Positions 44,888 through 53,170 of a stretch of 64,000 nucleotides of DNA are shown here, piece by piece. Every line of letters starts with the position of its first letter. The first letter of the stretch is position 1. The notes below the pieces were generated by a model. It did no database searches. It saw only the letters and a list, made by a program, of their open reading frames with translations, and was not told the origin of the DNA. Source of the DNA: an uncultured Psychrobacter sp. (GTDB lineage Bacteria > Pseudomonadota > Gammaproteobacteria > Pseudomonadales > Moraxellaceae); NCBI GenBank assembly GCA_947501045.1, contig CANMUI010000008.1:62001-126000 (forward strand), read 5' to 3'. Made by a program: the position numbers and the translations under genes.

Positions 44888-47800
44888 CTACCCTCTTGCT
44901 GCTCTTGGGCTACTTGTCTCTTTCGTGCTTTTTGCTTCTCTCGACAGCCCAAGCCGGGTAATTTTTAATACCTCTTCAATCAGCTGTTGCGCTTTATCAA
45001 TACCCAAGTCAGCAAACAACATTGGCAATAAGCTTCTATTAATCGCATTTTCAATCTCACTGGCATTGATGGAATATTCCGCCACATTGGTTTTAACCAC
45101 TTCATCAATCTCAAAGGCGTAAGCGACCAACTTGTCATTATCTAGCTCCTTATCCGCTAAGCTATCATTATCACCACCAGCGTCAAATAAAAGCTTAAAC
45201 AAACCAAAATAAGCCTGAGCATGTTTGTTTAATTTACCCTTATCATCGATAAACGCATTCGGCACATCAGCGACATCACGGTCTTTGACGGCTTGCTCAA
45301 AGTCAGCAAACATCATGTACTGCTTCACGGGTGCATCGAACATCGCTTTAGCATCAGCAATCGCCTGCTTCAGTAATTTAGAAAAATACTCTTGCGCATA
45401 CGGATCATCAGCTAAATCCTGCTCAATCATCTTGGTCACACGACCCGTGATTTTATCAGTCTGGTTACGTGCTTCATCATCGCTTAGATTTTCAGGCTTG
45501 AAATCTTTGCCCAACTTACCTAAGTTATCGACCAAATAAACGCCTTTTGCCTCACGAACTTCCAAACCTGCGATATGCTTATCGAGTAAGCTGCGAATAT
45601 TCGCTTCATACTCATCATAATCGATGGTCTCATCAGCGTCTTCGCGCACTTGCTTACGTAGATTAATAAAGGCTTTGAGATCGGCTTTGTAGCGATCACG
45701 CTTGTTATCGAATGATTTGTCTTCAAAGAAAGACGCTGATTGCAGCGCAATTTTCATGGCGTTAGAAAATGCGGTCAAGGCAGCATAAAAGTCGTCACGC
45801 GCTTTAAGCTTGGTATCGACTACTCTGCCATCTACTTCCTGCATCTTTGGCGCAAGCACTTGTCTTAGCGCTTGCCCGTCCTGTTTGTTTTTCACCGATG
45901 AAAATATCGCCCACAGCTCACTATGTAATCTTGGTAGCTGCTTATACTCGGTATCCATCGCGTTATACAGACCTTTGAGGTCTTCGATATCAAACCCACC
46001 TTGCGTACGTTCCGCTAAGTCTTGGTATTTCTCAATGGTGATATCTAGCTCTTTTAGGATGCCACGATAATCAATCAGATAACCAAAGCGTTTTTTCTCG
46101 TGTAAACGGTCCACCCGCGCAATCGCCTGGATTAGGTTATGCTGTTTTAAGGGCTTATCGATATACAATACCGTGTTTTTAGGCTCATCAAAGCCCGTTA
46201 ATAGCTTATCGACGACGATCATAATGTCAGGACCATCATCGGTACTAAAGGCTTCGATAATAGCTTTGGTATAGGCTTTTTCATCACCACCATAGTTATT
46301 GGCAACATTATCCTGCCACCAATTCTGGACGATGTTTTTTGATTCTCCATCGACGGTGTCATGCCCCTCACGGGTATCAGGTGGTGACATGGCAACCACG
46401 GAGGTCACTTTGCCAATCTTATCTAATGCCATTTTATAGCGAATAGCTGAAGCTTTAGAATCACAAGCCAGTTGACCTTTTAGATGCTGCTGTTTAAAGT
46501 TTTGAAAGTGATCGGAGATGTCATGAGCGATGAGCTCAATACGACCTTCAACCTGATAGATTTGACCTTTTTGGGAGAATTTACGTTTTAGGTCACTCTT
46601 TTGATCATCGCTAAGCTTTTGGGTGATACGGTCAAACCAAGCATCGATAGCTTGGTCATTGGTATTGAGCTCAGGAACGCGCTCTTCGTATAGCAGTGGC
46701 GTGACGGTTTTGTCTTTGACCGCTTGCTGCATGGTATAAGAGTGAATAATGCTACCAAATTTGTTCTCGGTCTTATCATCTTTTAGCAATGGCGTACCAG
46801 TAAAGGCAATAAAGGCGGCATTTGGCAGGGCTTGCGCCATACGGATATTGTTCTCACCGTTTTGGCTACGGTGACCTTCATCGACCATGACGATGATGTT
46901 TGGACTGTCGTTATAACATTCATCATACTTAACGGCTGAGCCAAACTTATTAATAATGGAGAAAATAACGCGCTCATTACCGTGACCGATTTGCTGCGCG
47001 AGACGACGACCAGAAGTTGCCATGGCGTCACGACTATCGCGTTTGCTAGTTATTACACCACCAGACTTAAAGGTATTGCTCAGCTGGGTTTCCAAATCGA
47101 CACGATCCGTGACGACAATAATTCGACACTTCGCGAGCTCCTCTAACCAAATCAAAGCTTTAGAGAAGAAAACCATCGTAAAAGATTTACCACTGCCTGT
47201 GGTATGCCAAATCACACCACCTTCACGACTGCCCTGCTCGTCAAAAGTACTGATACGTTCAATCAGAGCTTTGATACCAAAGACTTGCTGATAACGGGCA
47301 ACAATTTTGCCAGCCTTTTTATCAAACAAAGTAAATAGGCGCATCATCTCCAGCAAACGCTCAGGCTGTAATAAACTAATGATAAGGCGGTCTTGGTCGG
47401 TGACGACTAGATCACCGTTATTAATCAATGACCGATATTCATTTTTAACAGAGGCAGGACGATGGTTAAACAAACTCTCAATCTGCTCATTATTAAGCTT
47501 TTGGTTTTTTAGACGGGCAAACTCAGGCTCAAGGATTTCTTCCTCGACCCATTTTGCCCAAAACTTCTCAGGCGTGCCGCAAGTGCCATACAGACCATCA
47601 TGACCATTAACCGCGAGCAATAACTGGCTATAGGCAAACAGATGCGGGATTTGTTTTTGATGTTGATTACGAATATGCTGGGAGACCGCTTGCGCATTGG
47701 TCGATTGCCCCTCTCTAGTAGAATCAGGGCGTTTGGCTTCAATCACTGCTAGTGGTAAACCATTCACAAAGCAGACGATATCAGGAATGACGTTGCCTGT

Positions 47801-48328
47801 ACCCTCGGCATTTTGTACGACAAACTCTTCGGTAATGTGAAAGCTATTCTTGTCAATATGATCCCAATCTATCAGACCAATGGTTTGCGAGGTTTTTTTA
47901 CCGTCGATAAACTCAGTCACGGTCACGCCATACAGCATGGCGTTATAGAGCTTTTCATTGGCGAGCTGCAAGCCTAAATTCATAGCAGGATTGAGCTCGT
48001 GCATGATTTTATCAATTGCGCTATCTGATAAATAATGCGGCTTGCCTTCAAAGGTAAAGGTTTGCTCGGCTAAAAACGCACGCATGATGGGCAATAACAC
48101 CACTTGGTTAGTGGCTTTATTTGACGCTGCTTTTGAGCGCATGGCACTGCATTCGCTGGGTGGAATAAACCGATAGCCTAGTGTAGTGAGTAAGGTCAAG
48201 GCAGGGATCTTTGAGCTGAATTCTTCGGCGAAGTTGATACTTGCATTGGAGCTAATATTAGCACTTGGTTTGGTCATAGCTGCCCACTTTAGACATAGCG
48301 TTTGTTTGGTTTTGTTTATTGTAGCCAT
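44888..48328 (-). CDS. hsdR: Type I restriction enzyme subunit R
   Basis: HsdR translocates and cleaves DNA in the HsdR2M2S complex. The 1146-residue protein has the N-terminal PD-(D/E)xK nuclease (PDIVCFVNGLPLAVIEAKRP, about 160-185), then the SF2 helicase motifs GGVIWHTTGSGKSFTMVF (Walker A), IIVMVDEGHRSQNG (DEGH box), AFTGTPLL and QAIARVDRLH. A second start at ATG 48277 (MTKPSANIS) is possible. Its usual neighbours hsdM and hsdS are 5 kb away, across the BLUF and Septu genes. The YgjP-like peptidase follows directly. Confidence 0.95.
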   Translation of the reverse strand: MATINKTKQTLCLKWAAMTKPSANISSNASINFAEEFSSKIPALTLLTTLGYRFIPPSECSAMRSKAASNKATNQVVLLPIMRAFLAEQTFTFEGKPHYLSDSAIDKIMHELNPAMNLGLQLANEKLYNAMLYGVTVTEFIDGKKTSQTIGLIDWDHIDKNSFHITEEFVVQNAEGTGNVIPDIVCFVNGLPLAVIEAKRPDSTREGQSTNAQAVSQHIRNQHQKQIPHLFAYSQLLLAVNGHDGLYGTCGTPEKFWAKWVEEEILEPEFARLKNQKLNNEQIESLFNHRPASVKNEYRSLINNGDLVVTDQDRLIISLLQPERLLEMMRLFTLFDKKAGKIVARYQQVFGIKALIERISTFDEQGSREGGVIWHTTGSGKSFTMVFFSKALIWLEELAKCRIIVVTDRVDLETQLSNTFKSGGVITSKRDSRDAMATSGRRLAQQIGHGNERVIFSIINKFGSAVKYDECYNDSPNIIVMVDEGHRSQNGENNIRMAQALPNAAFIAFTGTPLLKDDKTENKFGSIIHSYTMQQAVKDKTVTPLLYEERVPELNTNDQAIDAWFDRITQKLSDDQKSDLKRKFSQKGQIYQVEGRIELIAHDISDHFQNFKQQHLKGQLACDSKASAIRYKMALDKIGKVTSVVAMSPPDTREGHDTVDGESKNIVQNWWQDNVANNYGGDEKAYTKAIIEAFSTDDGPDIMIVVDKLLTGFDEPKNTVLYIDKPLKQHNLIQAIARVDRLHEKKRFGYLIDYRGILKELDITIEKYQDLAERTQGGFDIEDLKGLYNAMDTEYKQLPRLHSELWAIFSSVKNKQDGQALRQVLAPKMQEVDGRVVDTKLKARDDFYAALTAFSNAMKIALQSASFFEDKSFDNKRDRYKADLKAFINLRKQVREDADETIDYDEYEANIRSLLDKHIAGLEVREAKGVYLVDNLGKLGKDFKPENLSDDEARNQTDKITGRVTKMIEQDLADDPYAQEYFSKLLKQAIADAKAMFDAPVKQYMMFADFEQAVKDRDVADVPNAFIDDKGKLNKHAQAYFGLFKLLFDAGGDNDSLADKELDNDKLVAYAFEIDEVVKTNVAEYSINASEIENAINRSLLPMLFADLGIDKAQQLIEEVLKITRLGLSREAKSTKETSSPRAARG

Positions 48329-48544
48329 AACGTCATAAAAAGCGTAGCGTTTTATAATATTAACCTATTGGCGCTCATGCATTGACTGGTTAAAAAGATC
48401 ATCTAGCTAATTTCAATAAAATAGGTATCAATATGGACGTCAAAACATATTTTTCATATAATAACACTGAACGAATATCCAAAAAAATTATAAAATAACA
48501 AGTGCCAAACCCATAAAAATAATATTAGGAATATAGCTATAAAC

Positions 48545-49174
48545 ATGAATATAGCCAGCTACGACATGCTACAAAGATCTATGCAAGAGACGCCTGCAAA
48601 CGCTCTTATAAGATTGATATATATTAGTGGCGTAAATACCACTGATAGCTCTGTATTTAAGCATATACAGCATCACTCAGAATCTTTTAACAAAGATAAT
48701 CATATCGCGGGTTTTTTGTGCAATAACAGCAAGAACTTTTTGCAATGCCTAGAAGGCACAAAGGACGTCATCTCTGCGCTTATGCAAAGAATCTTCAAAG
48801 ATATTAATCACAAAGATGTGGATGTGGTGTTTGTTAAAAAGGTAAGCAGTTATAGCTTTACAGATTGGCGTATGCACAGTCTGAACCTAAATGATGGTAA
48901 CTGGGAAAAATTCTCTAATCATACTCAGCTAAGTGATATCTCACCCTTCAAACCACAGCATTGGCCTTCTTGGTTCGTTGAGCATTTCATCGAATCTGTA
49001 AAAACAATTGATTACTCTACTCTAGATAAAGACTATATTACCTTTGATAGTCTAGGATATTCTGACGTTGAAAAAAAACTGGCTAATGATAATATTTTGT
49101 TCTATATCTTTCTTAGTTTATTAATTGGTTCTACCGTCGTGATTTCACTGTTTAGATATAATGTGGTTTCTTGA
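48545..49174 (+). CDS. BLUF-domain photoreceptor with C-terminal membrane anchor
   Basis: BLUF domains bind flavin and sense blue light. Residues about 20-115 carry the BLUF pattern: LIRLIYISGV with the essential Tyr, FNKDNHIAGFL with the flavin-binding Asn, FLQCLEG with the essential Gln, and SFTDWRMHSL with the Trp/Met pair. After a linker, residues about 183-200 (NILFYIFLSLLIGSTVVISLF) form one membrane helix. No output domain such as EAL is present. It is the only plus-strand recognised gene between hsdR and the RHH-headed unit, convergent with ptuB, and AT-rich compared with neighbouring chromosome. The exact start is uncertain because the ribosome site is weak. Confidence 0.87.
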   Translation: MNIASYDMLQRSMQETPANALIRLIYISGVNTTDSSVFKHIQHHSESFNKDNHIAGFLCNNSKNFLQCLEGTKDVISALMQRIFKDINHKDVDVVFVKKVSSYSFTDWRMHSLNLNDGNWEKFSNHTQLSDISPFKPQHWPSWFVEHFIESVKTIDYSTLDKDYITFDSLGYSDVEKKLANDNILFYIFLSLLIGSTVVISLFRYNVVS

Positions 49175-49211
49175 CACTAATGGTGACTACTGTAGGTTAG
49201 CGTTTTAAATA

Positions 49212-49838
49212 TCAAGCCACCCATTGTCTCAAAATATTTATAGCAACTGGTGCAAAGGCTTCAAGTTTGCCATTTCTCGGAATCGATAAATCATTAATCA
49301 CCATTTGGATTAAATCGCTATCATCGACAACATCTTCGGGATCAATACCTCCGCCTAATAATAAAGCTTGTACAAACTGCCGTCTTTGCTCGACCAAAGA
49401 TTTATTGTTATTGCCTAAATTTAACACCCGAATGGTTTCTTGGGCATTAGCAGTTTTGCCTTCAACTCTACCGCTTAACTTAAACTCTAAGTCTGTCTCA
49501 CATTCTATATCAAAAGGCGTAAGTGGTAATGGCTGCGAACCATGCGCATCATCGCACTGCTTGGACGTCCTGCAACTGGCGACTATATTAGTATAATCAA
49601 GGCTTCTATTTGGCGCCATGCGTCTAGCGAGGACATGTTCATTCATGCAATCTTTACCATTACCTGAAATGGGTTTGCAGCAGTATGCACATAAATAAAA
49701 CTGTTCTATTGCACAAGAAAGCCGGATATCTACTCTTTCTACTTTATTTAAATTATCGTAATTGCTATGAGGGTTTGCTCGCTTCCAGCGGGTCAGGGTT
49801 TGGGGCTCAAAGCCTGCTTGCTTAGTTATTTTTCGCAA
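49212..49838 (-). CDS. ptuB: Septu-type HNH endonuclease PtuB
   Basis: PtuB is the nuclease partner of the Septu anti-phage system. Residues about 30-95 hold the zinc/HNH core CAYCCKPI, MNEHVLARRMAPNRSLDYTNIVASC and the CDDAHG segment, followed by the typical C-terminal GKTANAQETIRVLNLGNNNKSLVEQR. This is the layout of HNH proteins found with PtuA and in retron Ec78-like loci. I place the start at TTG 49836-49838 (MRKITKQAG), because GGAG lies seven bases upstream and the frame upstream of it overlaps ptuA without similarity. That gives 208 residues and a 17-bp overlap with ptuA, consistent with coupled translation. Confidence 0.85.
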   Translation of the reverse strand: MRKITKQAGFEPQTLTRWKRANPHSNYDNLNKVERVDIRLSCAIEQFYLCAYCCKPISGNGKDCMNEHVLARRMAPNRSLDYTNIVASCRTSKQCDDAHGSQPLPLTPFDIECETDLEFKLSGRVEGKTANAQETIRVLNLGNNNKSLVEQRRQFVQALLLGGGIDPEDVVDDSDLIQMVINDLSIPRNGKLEAFAPVAINILRQWVA

Positions 49839-51273
49839 GTTGCAGCTCCTTTTTACGAAGCAGCAACCTTGCTTTAGCAAGCTCCATATTGCCTGATGGC
49901 AGCTCATTTTCTAAAGCTTGTAGCAGGGTCTTAGCAGTACCGATATCGGCGTCATGAATGGCATCTAATAGATTGCCAAGCTTTTCGTTAATGTCATGAT
50001 CACGAATGTCAGTATCCATCGCCTCTAGCAAGACAGTATTAACGTCCTCACCATATAAAGGTGGCAATGCGGTTACCTCGCCATCATTTAACAAGTAAAC
50101 TAAAATATTTTTTTGATCGCTGATGACTAAAGGCGAATGGGTGCTTAGGACAATCTGGCATTTAGGAAAGGTATCGGTAAAGCGCTGCACCAGATTGCGC
50201 TGCCAGCTGGGATGCAGGTGCATATCAACTTCATCTATCAAGATGATGCCATCACCGTGCAAAGGATTATCTAATTCTGGATTCATCATTGCTAGACGTC
50301 TAGCAATATCGCCCACTAGCGCCATGAGCGATTTCTCTCCTTGCGACAGTTGCATAACATTTAAAGATTGACCATTTTTATCGACTGCCATATGCAGGCG
50401 AGGTTTACGCTGTACACGGATATTACTTAAATTGGGCATAAAAGCCGTAATCGCGGTTCTGACGGCGTTTAGTTGTTTGTCTCTATGTTCATTCTCCAAT
50501 TGTCTTTTGATACGAGATAGTGACTTCATTATATCTTGTATCTCTTCTTTTATAGTAGCTGAGTCAGACAAAATTAAATTTTTGATTTTTTCCTCATAAT
50601 GACCATTCATTAACGCATCTACATCTGAAGACTCATTTTCAAGATACAAATCAAATCTTCTACTTTCCTCCTCATTCTCAATATCTTCACGCTCGCGAAA
50701 CCATTCAAAAAAGCGCCGAAAGTCTACGCCTTGATTGAGCGCACTATCATAACCGTCTATCTGATCAAAATTGTGTTTGTTTCTAATTTTTAATGGAATA
50801 TCCAATACCGAACGCTCAACAGGATAGTAAGCAATCAAAGGCAAGCTAGCACTATCGTTATCGGTAAGTTGCTGACGATAATTATCTACAAGCTTAGAAA
50901 GTTGGCTCAAATTACTAGACTTATCGCTTTTACGCCCTTTTCGTACCTTAACCAGTGTCCATTGGTACGATGAAAGCATGTTTTCACCAGTAGTTTGGAC
51001 ATCATCAGATAGTTGCAAAGTAATACTGGCAGCTGGTGCGTCATCGATAATGGCAAGCTCATTGATGGGATGACCACTGCCCTTTTCGGTACGCATACGC
51101 GCAACGAACCAGCTTAAAGAAGTCGCTAACGCTTCTAATATTGAGGTCTTACCTGCGCCGTTATTACCAATAAATACGGTAACATTCGATTGGTTATCTT
51201 CAGTCGGGGCAAAGTCCACTTCAAGGCTCTCAAAGCGTCCTAGGTTATTTAGCGTTAACTTTTTTATTTCCAT
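49822..51273 (-). CDS. ptuA: Septu-type AAA ATPase PtuA
   Basis: The 483-residue protein starts at ATG 51273 (MEIKKLTLNN); an upstream TTG at 51285 is less likely. It shows the ABC/AAA15-type motifs: Walker A GNNGAGKTS (about 36-44), the signature LSQGEKSLMALVGDIARRLA, Walker B IILIDEVDMHLHPSW and the H-loop VLSTHSP. Between them is a coiled and acidic middle region. Directly followed by and overlapping ptuB, it makes a complete PtuA-PtuB Septu module. No reverse transcriptase or retron RNA gene is nearby. Family knowledge: PtuA oligomers hold PtuB and regulate its nuclease activity during phage infection. Confidence 0.88.
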   Translation of the reverse strand: MEIKKLTLNNLGRFESLEVDFAPTEDNQSNVTVFIGNNGAGKTSILEALATSLSWFVARMRTEKGSGHPINELAIIDDAPAASITLQLSDDVQTTGENMLSSYQWTLVKVRKGRKSDKSSNLSQLSKLVDNYRQQLTDNDSASLPLIAYYPVERSVLDIPLKIRNKHNFDQIDGYDSALNQGVDFRRFFEWFREREDIENEEESRRFDLYLENESSDVDALMNGHYEEKIKNLILSDSATIKEEIQDIMKSLSRIKRQLENEHRDKQLNAVRTAITAFMPNLSNIRVQRKPRLHMAVDKNGQSLNVMQLSQGEKSLMALVGDIARRLAMMNPELDNPLHGDGIILIDEVDMHLHPSWQRNLVQRFTDTFPKCQIVLSTHSPLVISDQKNILVYLLNDGEVTALPPLYGEDVNTVLLEAMDTDIRDHDINEKLGNLLDAIHDADIGTAKTLLQALENELPSGNMELAKARLLLRKKELQLAKNN

Positions 51274-51418
51274 TTTTATGTCCAAGCTTTACGCTTTGCA
51301 TCGGTAGGATTTATTGGTAAAGGGGTGAGCAATATTAAGTTAGTATAGCAGTGAGTCATTAGCAATCGCTATAGATAGCTGCATTTCGTCTGATACTGTC
51401 ATAAAAAAGGCAAAGAAA

Positions 51419-51465
51419 AACCGCCAAGGTTGCGCGTTACCCAGAGGGCACTAAGCGTGACGGTT
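51419..51465 (-). terminator. Possible terminator after the small three-gene unit
   Basis: On the minus strand AACCG...CGGTTTTT closes a 47-base structure that includes an inner GCCC-TCT-GGGT hairpin. It lies downstream of the gene at 51637-51915 and upstream of ptuA, and would separate the two units. The stem is only 5 bp at its base, so this is a weak call. Confidence 0.4.
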
Positions 51466-51564
51466 ATGTTGGGTATAGATTAGTTGGTAATTGTTTTAGT
51501 GTCAATGTTTATTAATTTGAAGAACTAGTGAAATATACGTTATCTCTTAAATAGAGCGCGACCC

Positions 51565-51634
51565 GTAGGCTGTGGCTTTAGCCCAGCATAATAATTTTGC
51601 AAAGTCTTGGGATGGTCTCAAAGCCACAGCCTAC
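51565..51634. repeat. REP-like inverted repeat
   Basis: GTAGGCTGTGGCTTT (51565-51579) and AAAGCCACAGCCTAC (51620-51634) are 15-bp perfect inverted copies separated by 40 bp. The left arm CCGTAGG-TGTGG- is related to the element at 53248-53362. It ends 2 bp before the stop of the gene at 51637. The surrounding 51274-51636 region holds no gene apart from a possible terminator. Confidence 0.65.
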
Positions 51635-51636
51635 AT

Positions 51637-51915
51637 CTACTCCACTTCACGATTAAACATATCTTTAAAATCACCTTCGTCAGCATCTATGTGTATTCTT
51701 TTATACGCTCTCGGTATTTTATCTATAATTTTTTCAGAAAAAATAGTACTAGCTTCTTTGGTAGTATTCGCATCATAACCAAAGGTAATTTGCCACTCAT
51801 TACTATCATCGTCAATCACAACCTCTTCAAGCATTAAATTTTGGATATCTTCGTCTTGATATATCTCATTGAAAAATTGGCGAGCAAGCTTTACGGCTTG
51901 GGTGACTTCAATCAT
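51637..51915 (-). CDS. Small hypothetical protein, 92 aa, PepSY-like
   Basis: The 92-residue acidic protein reads like a helix (VTQAVKLARQFFNEIYQ) followed by strands (NLMLEEVVIDDDSNEWQITFGYD), then a second helix and strand ending RIHIDADEGDFKDMF. The pattern LEEV-x(7)-W-x-ITFGYD is familiar from small cytoplasmic proteins distantly like PepSY domains, whose function is not known. Its ATG is one base after the stop of the membrane protein upstream, so translation is coupled. It is the last gene of the unit headed by the ribbon-helix-helix protein. Confidence 0.65.
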   Translation of the reverse strand: MIEVTQAVKLARQFFNEIYQDEDIQNLMLEEVVIDDDSNEWQITFGYDANTTKEASTIFSEKIIDKIPRAYKRIHIDADEGDFKDMFNREVE

Positions 51916-51916
51916 A

Positions 51917-52192
51917 TCAATCTAACATCCAGCGCGGAATGTACTCATTCTTATAATCTTTAATCCATACAGTGATAAACGTTTGAATAGTGTATATACT
52001 ACCTATCATATAAATCGCCATATGAAAGGGCATAAAAGATATTGGTTGGGTCAAAAACTCAATTTCGGTAGGAATAAAGTAAGTAGCTGAAAAAGTGATA
52101 ATCAACATAATAGTGGCTACGAGTAAAGCTCTACCAGCGAACATACAATAATAGATAATCGAATCCAACATATTAAAAATAAAATTTTTCAT
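51917..52192 (-). CDS. Small membrane protein, 91 aa
   Basis: From ATG 52190-52192, with GAGAG about seven bases upstream, the product (MKNFIFNMLDSIIYYCMFAGRALLVATIMLII...) has two to three hydrophobic segments (about 8-38 and 50-73). It ends with the hydrophilic tail KDYKNEYIPRWMLD. GTG 52198 is an alternative start. I do not recognise a family. Tight coupling with the following PepSY-like gene, and position after a RHH regulator, suggest the three act together. Confidence 0.65.
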   Translation of the reverse strand: MKNFIFNMLDSIIYYCMFAGRALLVATIMLIITFSATYFIPTEIEFLTQPISFMPFHMAIYMIGSIYTIQTFITVWIKDYKNEYIPRWMLD

Positions 52193-52246
52193 TAGCACTC
52201 TCGTTTTTTGGTTAGTGAAAGCGGCGTTTAACCATATAATTCCTAG

Positions 52247-52735
52247 CTACTTATTACTTTCAAGATACTCCATATGTTTATCAGTTATATGGTCTTCAAC
52301 TATTAGCCAGTTGAGACTGCCAACACCATCATCTACTATGTCAAGATGATGCCCACCTTCGTACACAAAAACATTTTTATTAAAAAACATAAATCTATCT
52401 TTCAATGAGCGGGATTCACTCATATATCCTAAATACACCTGAATATCTTTTTTTAAATCCTTTAAATCTTGCTTAAAATCAATATCGAATGAGTTAATCA
52501 TTTTTCCATGAATAATGCGTTTCATACCATTATCTAGATTAATAATCTTGATGCTAGAAGGATTAACTGCATGTATGGTAGATAAACCTCTATCGATAAG
52601 ATCAATCATTGCTGCATTAAGAGATAGATCATTTTCTTTAGCAAACTCTGCAATTTCATCATATTGCTCTTGCGGCATTCGAATTTGGGAACGTTTCCAA
52701 TCATCTTGATTCTGAGTACGGGTTTTACTGCTCAT
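52247..52735 (-). CDS. Ribbon-helix-helix (Arc-like) regulator with unknown C-terminal domain
   Basis: The 162-residue protein has an Arc/MetJ-type RHH domain at about 14-50 (KRSQIRMPQEQYDEIAEFAKENDLSLNAAMIDLIDRGL): a strand, a helix and a second helix. About 110 residues follow without a recognised family. GGAG stands six bases before the ATG. Upstream is a consensus promoter whose -10 box sits between inverted repeats TGGCA/TGCCA, so autoregulation is likely. It heads a unit with a membrane protein and a PepSY-like protein. Arc-type proteins are common antitoxins and phage regulators; no toxin family is recognised here. Confidence 0.75.
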   Translation of the reverse strand: MSSKTRTQNQDDWKRSQIRMPQEQYDEIAEFAKENDLSLNAAMIDLIDRGLSTIHAVNPSSIKIINLDNGMKRIIHGKMINSFDIDFKQDLKDLKKDIQVYLGYMSESRSLKDRFMFFNKNVFVYEGGHHLDIVDDGVGSLNWLIVEDHITDKHMEYLESNK

Positions 52736-52769
52736 TTTGGCTCCACATTTTATGACATCAAATTAGTGT

Positions 52770-52806
52770 TGGCATTATTATAGTGCCATATATTATGTAG
52801 AGTCAA
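52770..52806 (-). promoter_or_regulatory. Promoter and operator of the RHH unit
   Basis: On the minus strand TTGACT (52801-52806) is followed after 18 bases by TATAAT (52777-52782). The -10 box lies inside an inverted repeat TGGCA (52770-52774) / TGCCA (52784-52788), a likely operator for the dimeric RHH protein. The transcript would start about 35 bases before the RHH gene. Confidence 0.65.
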
Positions 52807-52826
52807 TGACTAACATTATTTAATTC

Positions 52827-52856
52827 TTGACTACGCTTAAGCTAAATTAATATAAT
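52827..52856 (+). promoter_or_regulatory. Divergent promoter of a short plus-strand transcript
   Basis: TTGACT (52827-52832), 18-base spacer, TATAAT (52851-52856): the same boxes and spacing as the minus-strand promoter, with only 20 bp between the two -35 boxes. It would start RNA near 52863, which reaches the strong terminator at 53171-53195. Confidence 0.65.
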
Positions 52857-52908
52857 CATCACATGCTAATGCTTCTATAAGATAGTTTATTAGCAAACGA
52901 TTATCCTG

Positions 52909-53043
52909 ATGTTTTGGATTACATTGTGCGCTCTCTTACTGATTCCCATCACCTTACCTTTTGCGACGCAAGTCAAAATATGGTGGTTTATACTTAAAAC
53001 CTATAGACTTTTTTTAAGGAGAAATGGTGATGATGATAGATAA
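52909..53043 (+). CDS. Possible 44-residue membrane peptide
   Basis: ATG 52909 to TAA 53041-53043 codes for a peptide beginning MFWITLCALLLIPITLPF, continuing with a second hydrophobic stretch (KIWWFILKTYRLFL) and a polar end RRNGDDDR. It is membrane-active by composition. There is no Shine-Dalgarno before the ATG, so translation is doubtful. It lies in the middle of the promoter-to-terminator unit 52827-53195 and overlaps the start of the next small frame. Confidence 0.35.
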   Translation: MFWITLCALLLIPITLPFATQVKIWWFILKTYRLFLRRNGDDDR

Positions 53044-53098
53044 GTTGAGAAATTACGTAAGTTGGAGCGCGGTATTCTGGGAGTGCGACAATAAGTAG
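53030..53098 (+). CDS. Possible 22-residue peptide with a strong ribosome site
   Basis: AAGGAG (53016-53021) stands eight bases before ATG 53030 and the frame codes for a peptide starting MMIDKLRNYVSWSAVFW and ending ECDNK, stop TAG 53096-53098. The peptide is short, aromatic and partly amphipathic. The strong ribosome site and the flanking promoter and terminator support translation. No family is recognised; a type I toxin-like or signalling peptide is possible but unproven. Confidence 0.4.
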   Translation: MMIDKLRNYVSWSAVFWECDNK

Positions 53099-53170
53099 GC
53101 GTGCAGTGCCAAACATCGACAAGGGGTAGAGTAATACCGTTAGACTTAGGTCTTAGCTCCCACCAAATTC

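Noticed and set aside
49822..51273. A retron explanation for the PtuA/PtuB pair
   Set aside because: Retron Ec78-type loci need a reverse transcriptase and an msr-msd RNA. No RT motif (such as YADD) is seen in the island, so the pair is called stand-alone Septu.
53041..53170. Similarity of this stretch to tmRNA, 6S RNA or 5S rRNA
   Set aside because: The end CTCCCACCA looks tRNA-like, but no matching 5' acceptor arm, tag peptide or conserved core of these RNAs is present by eye.
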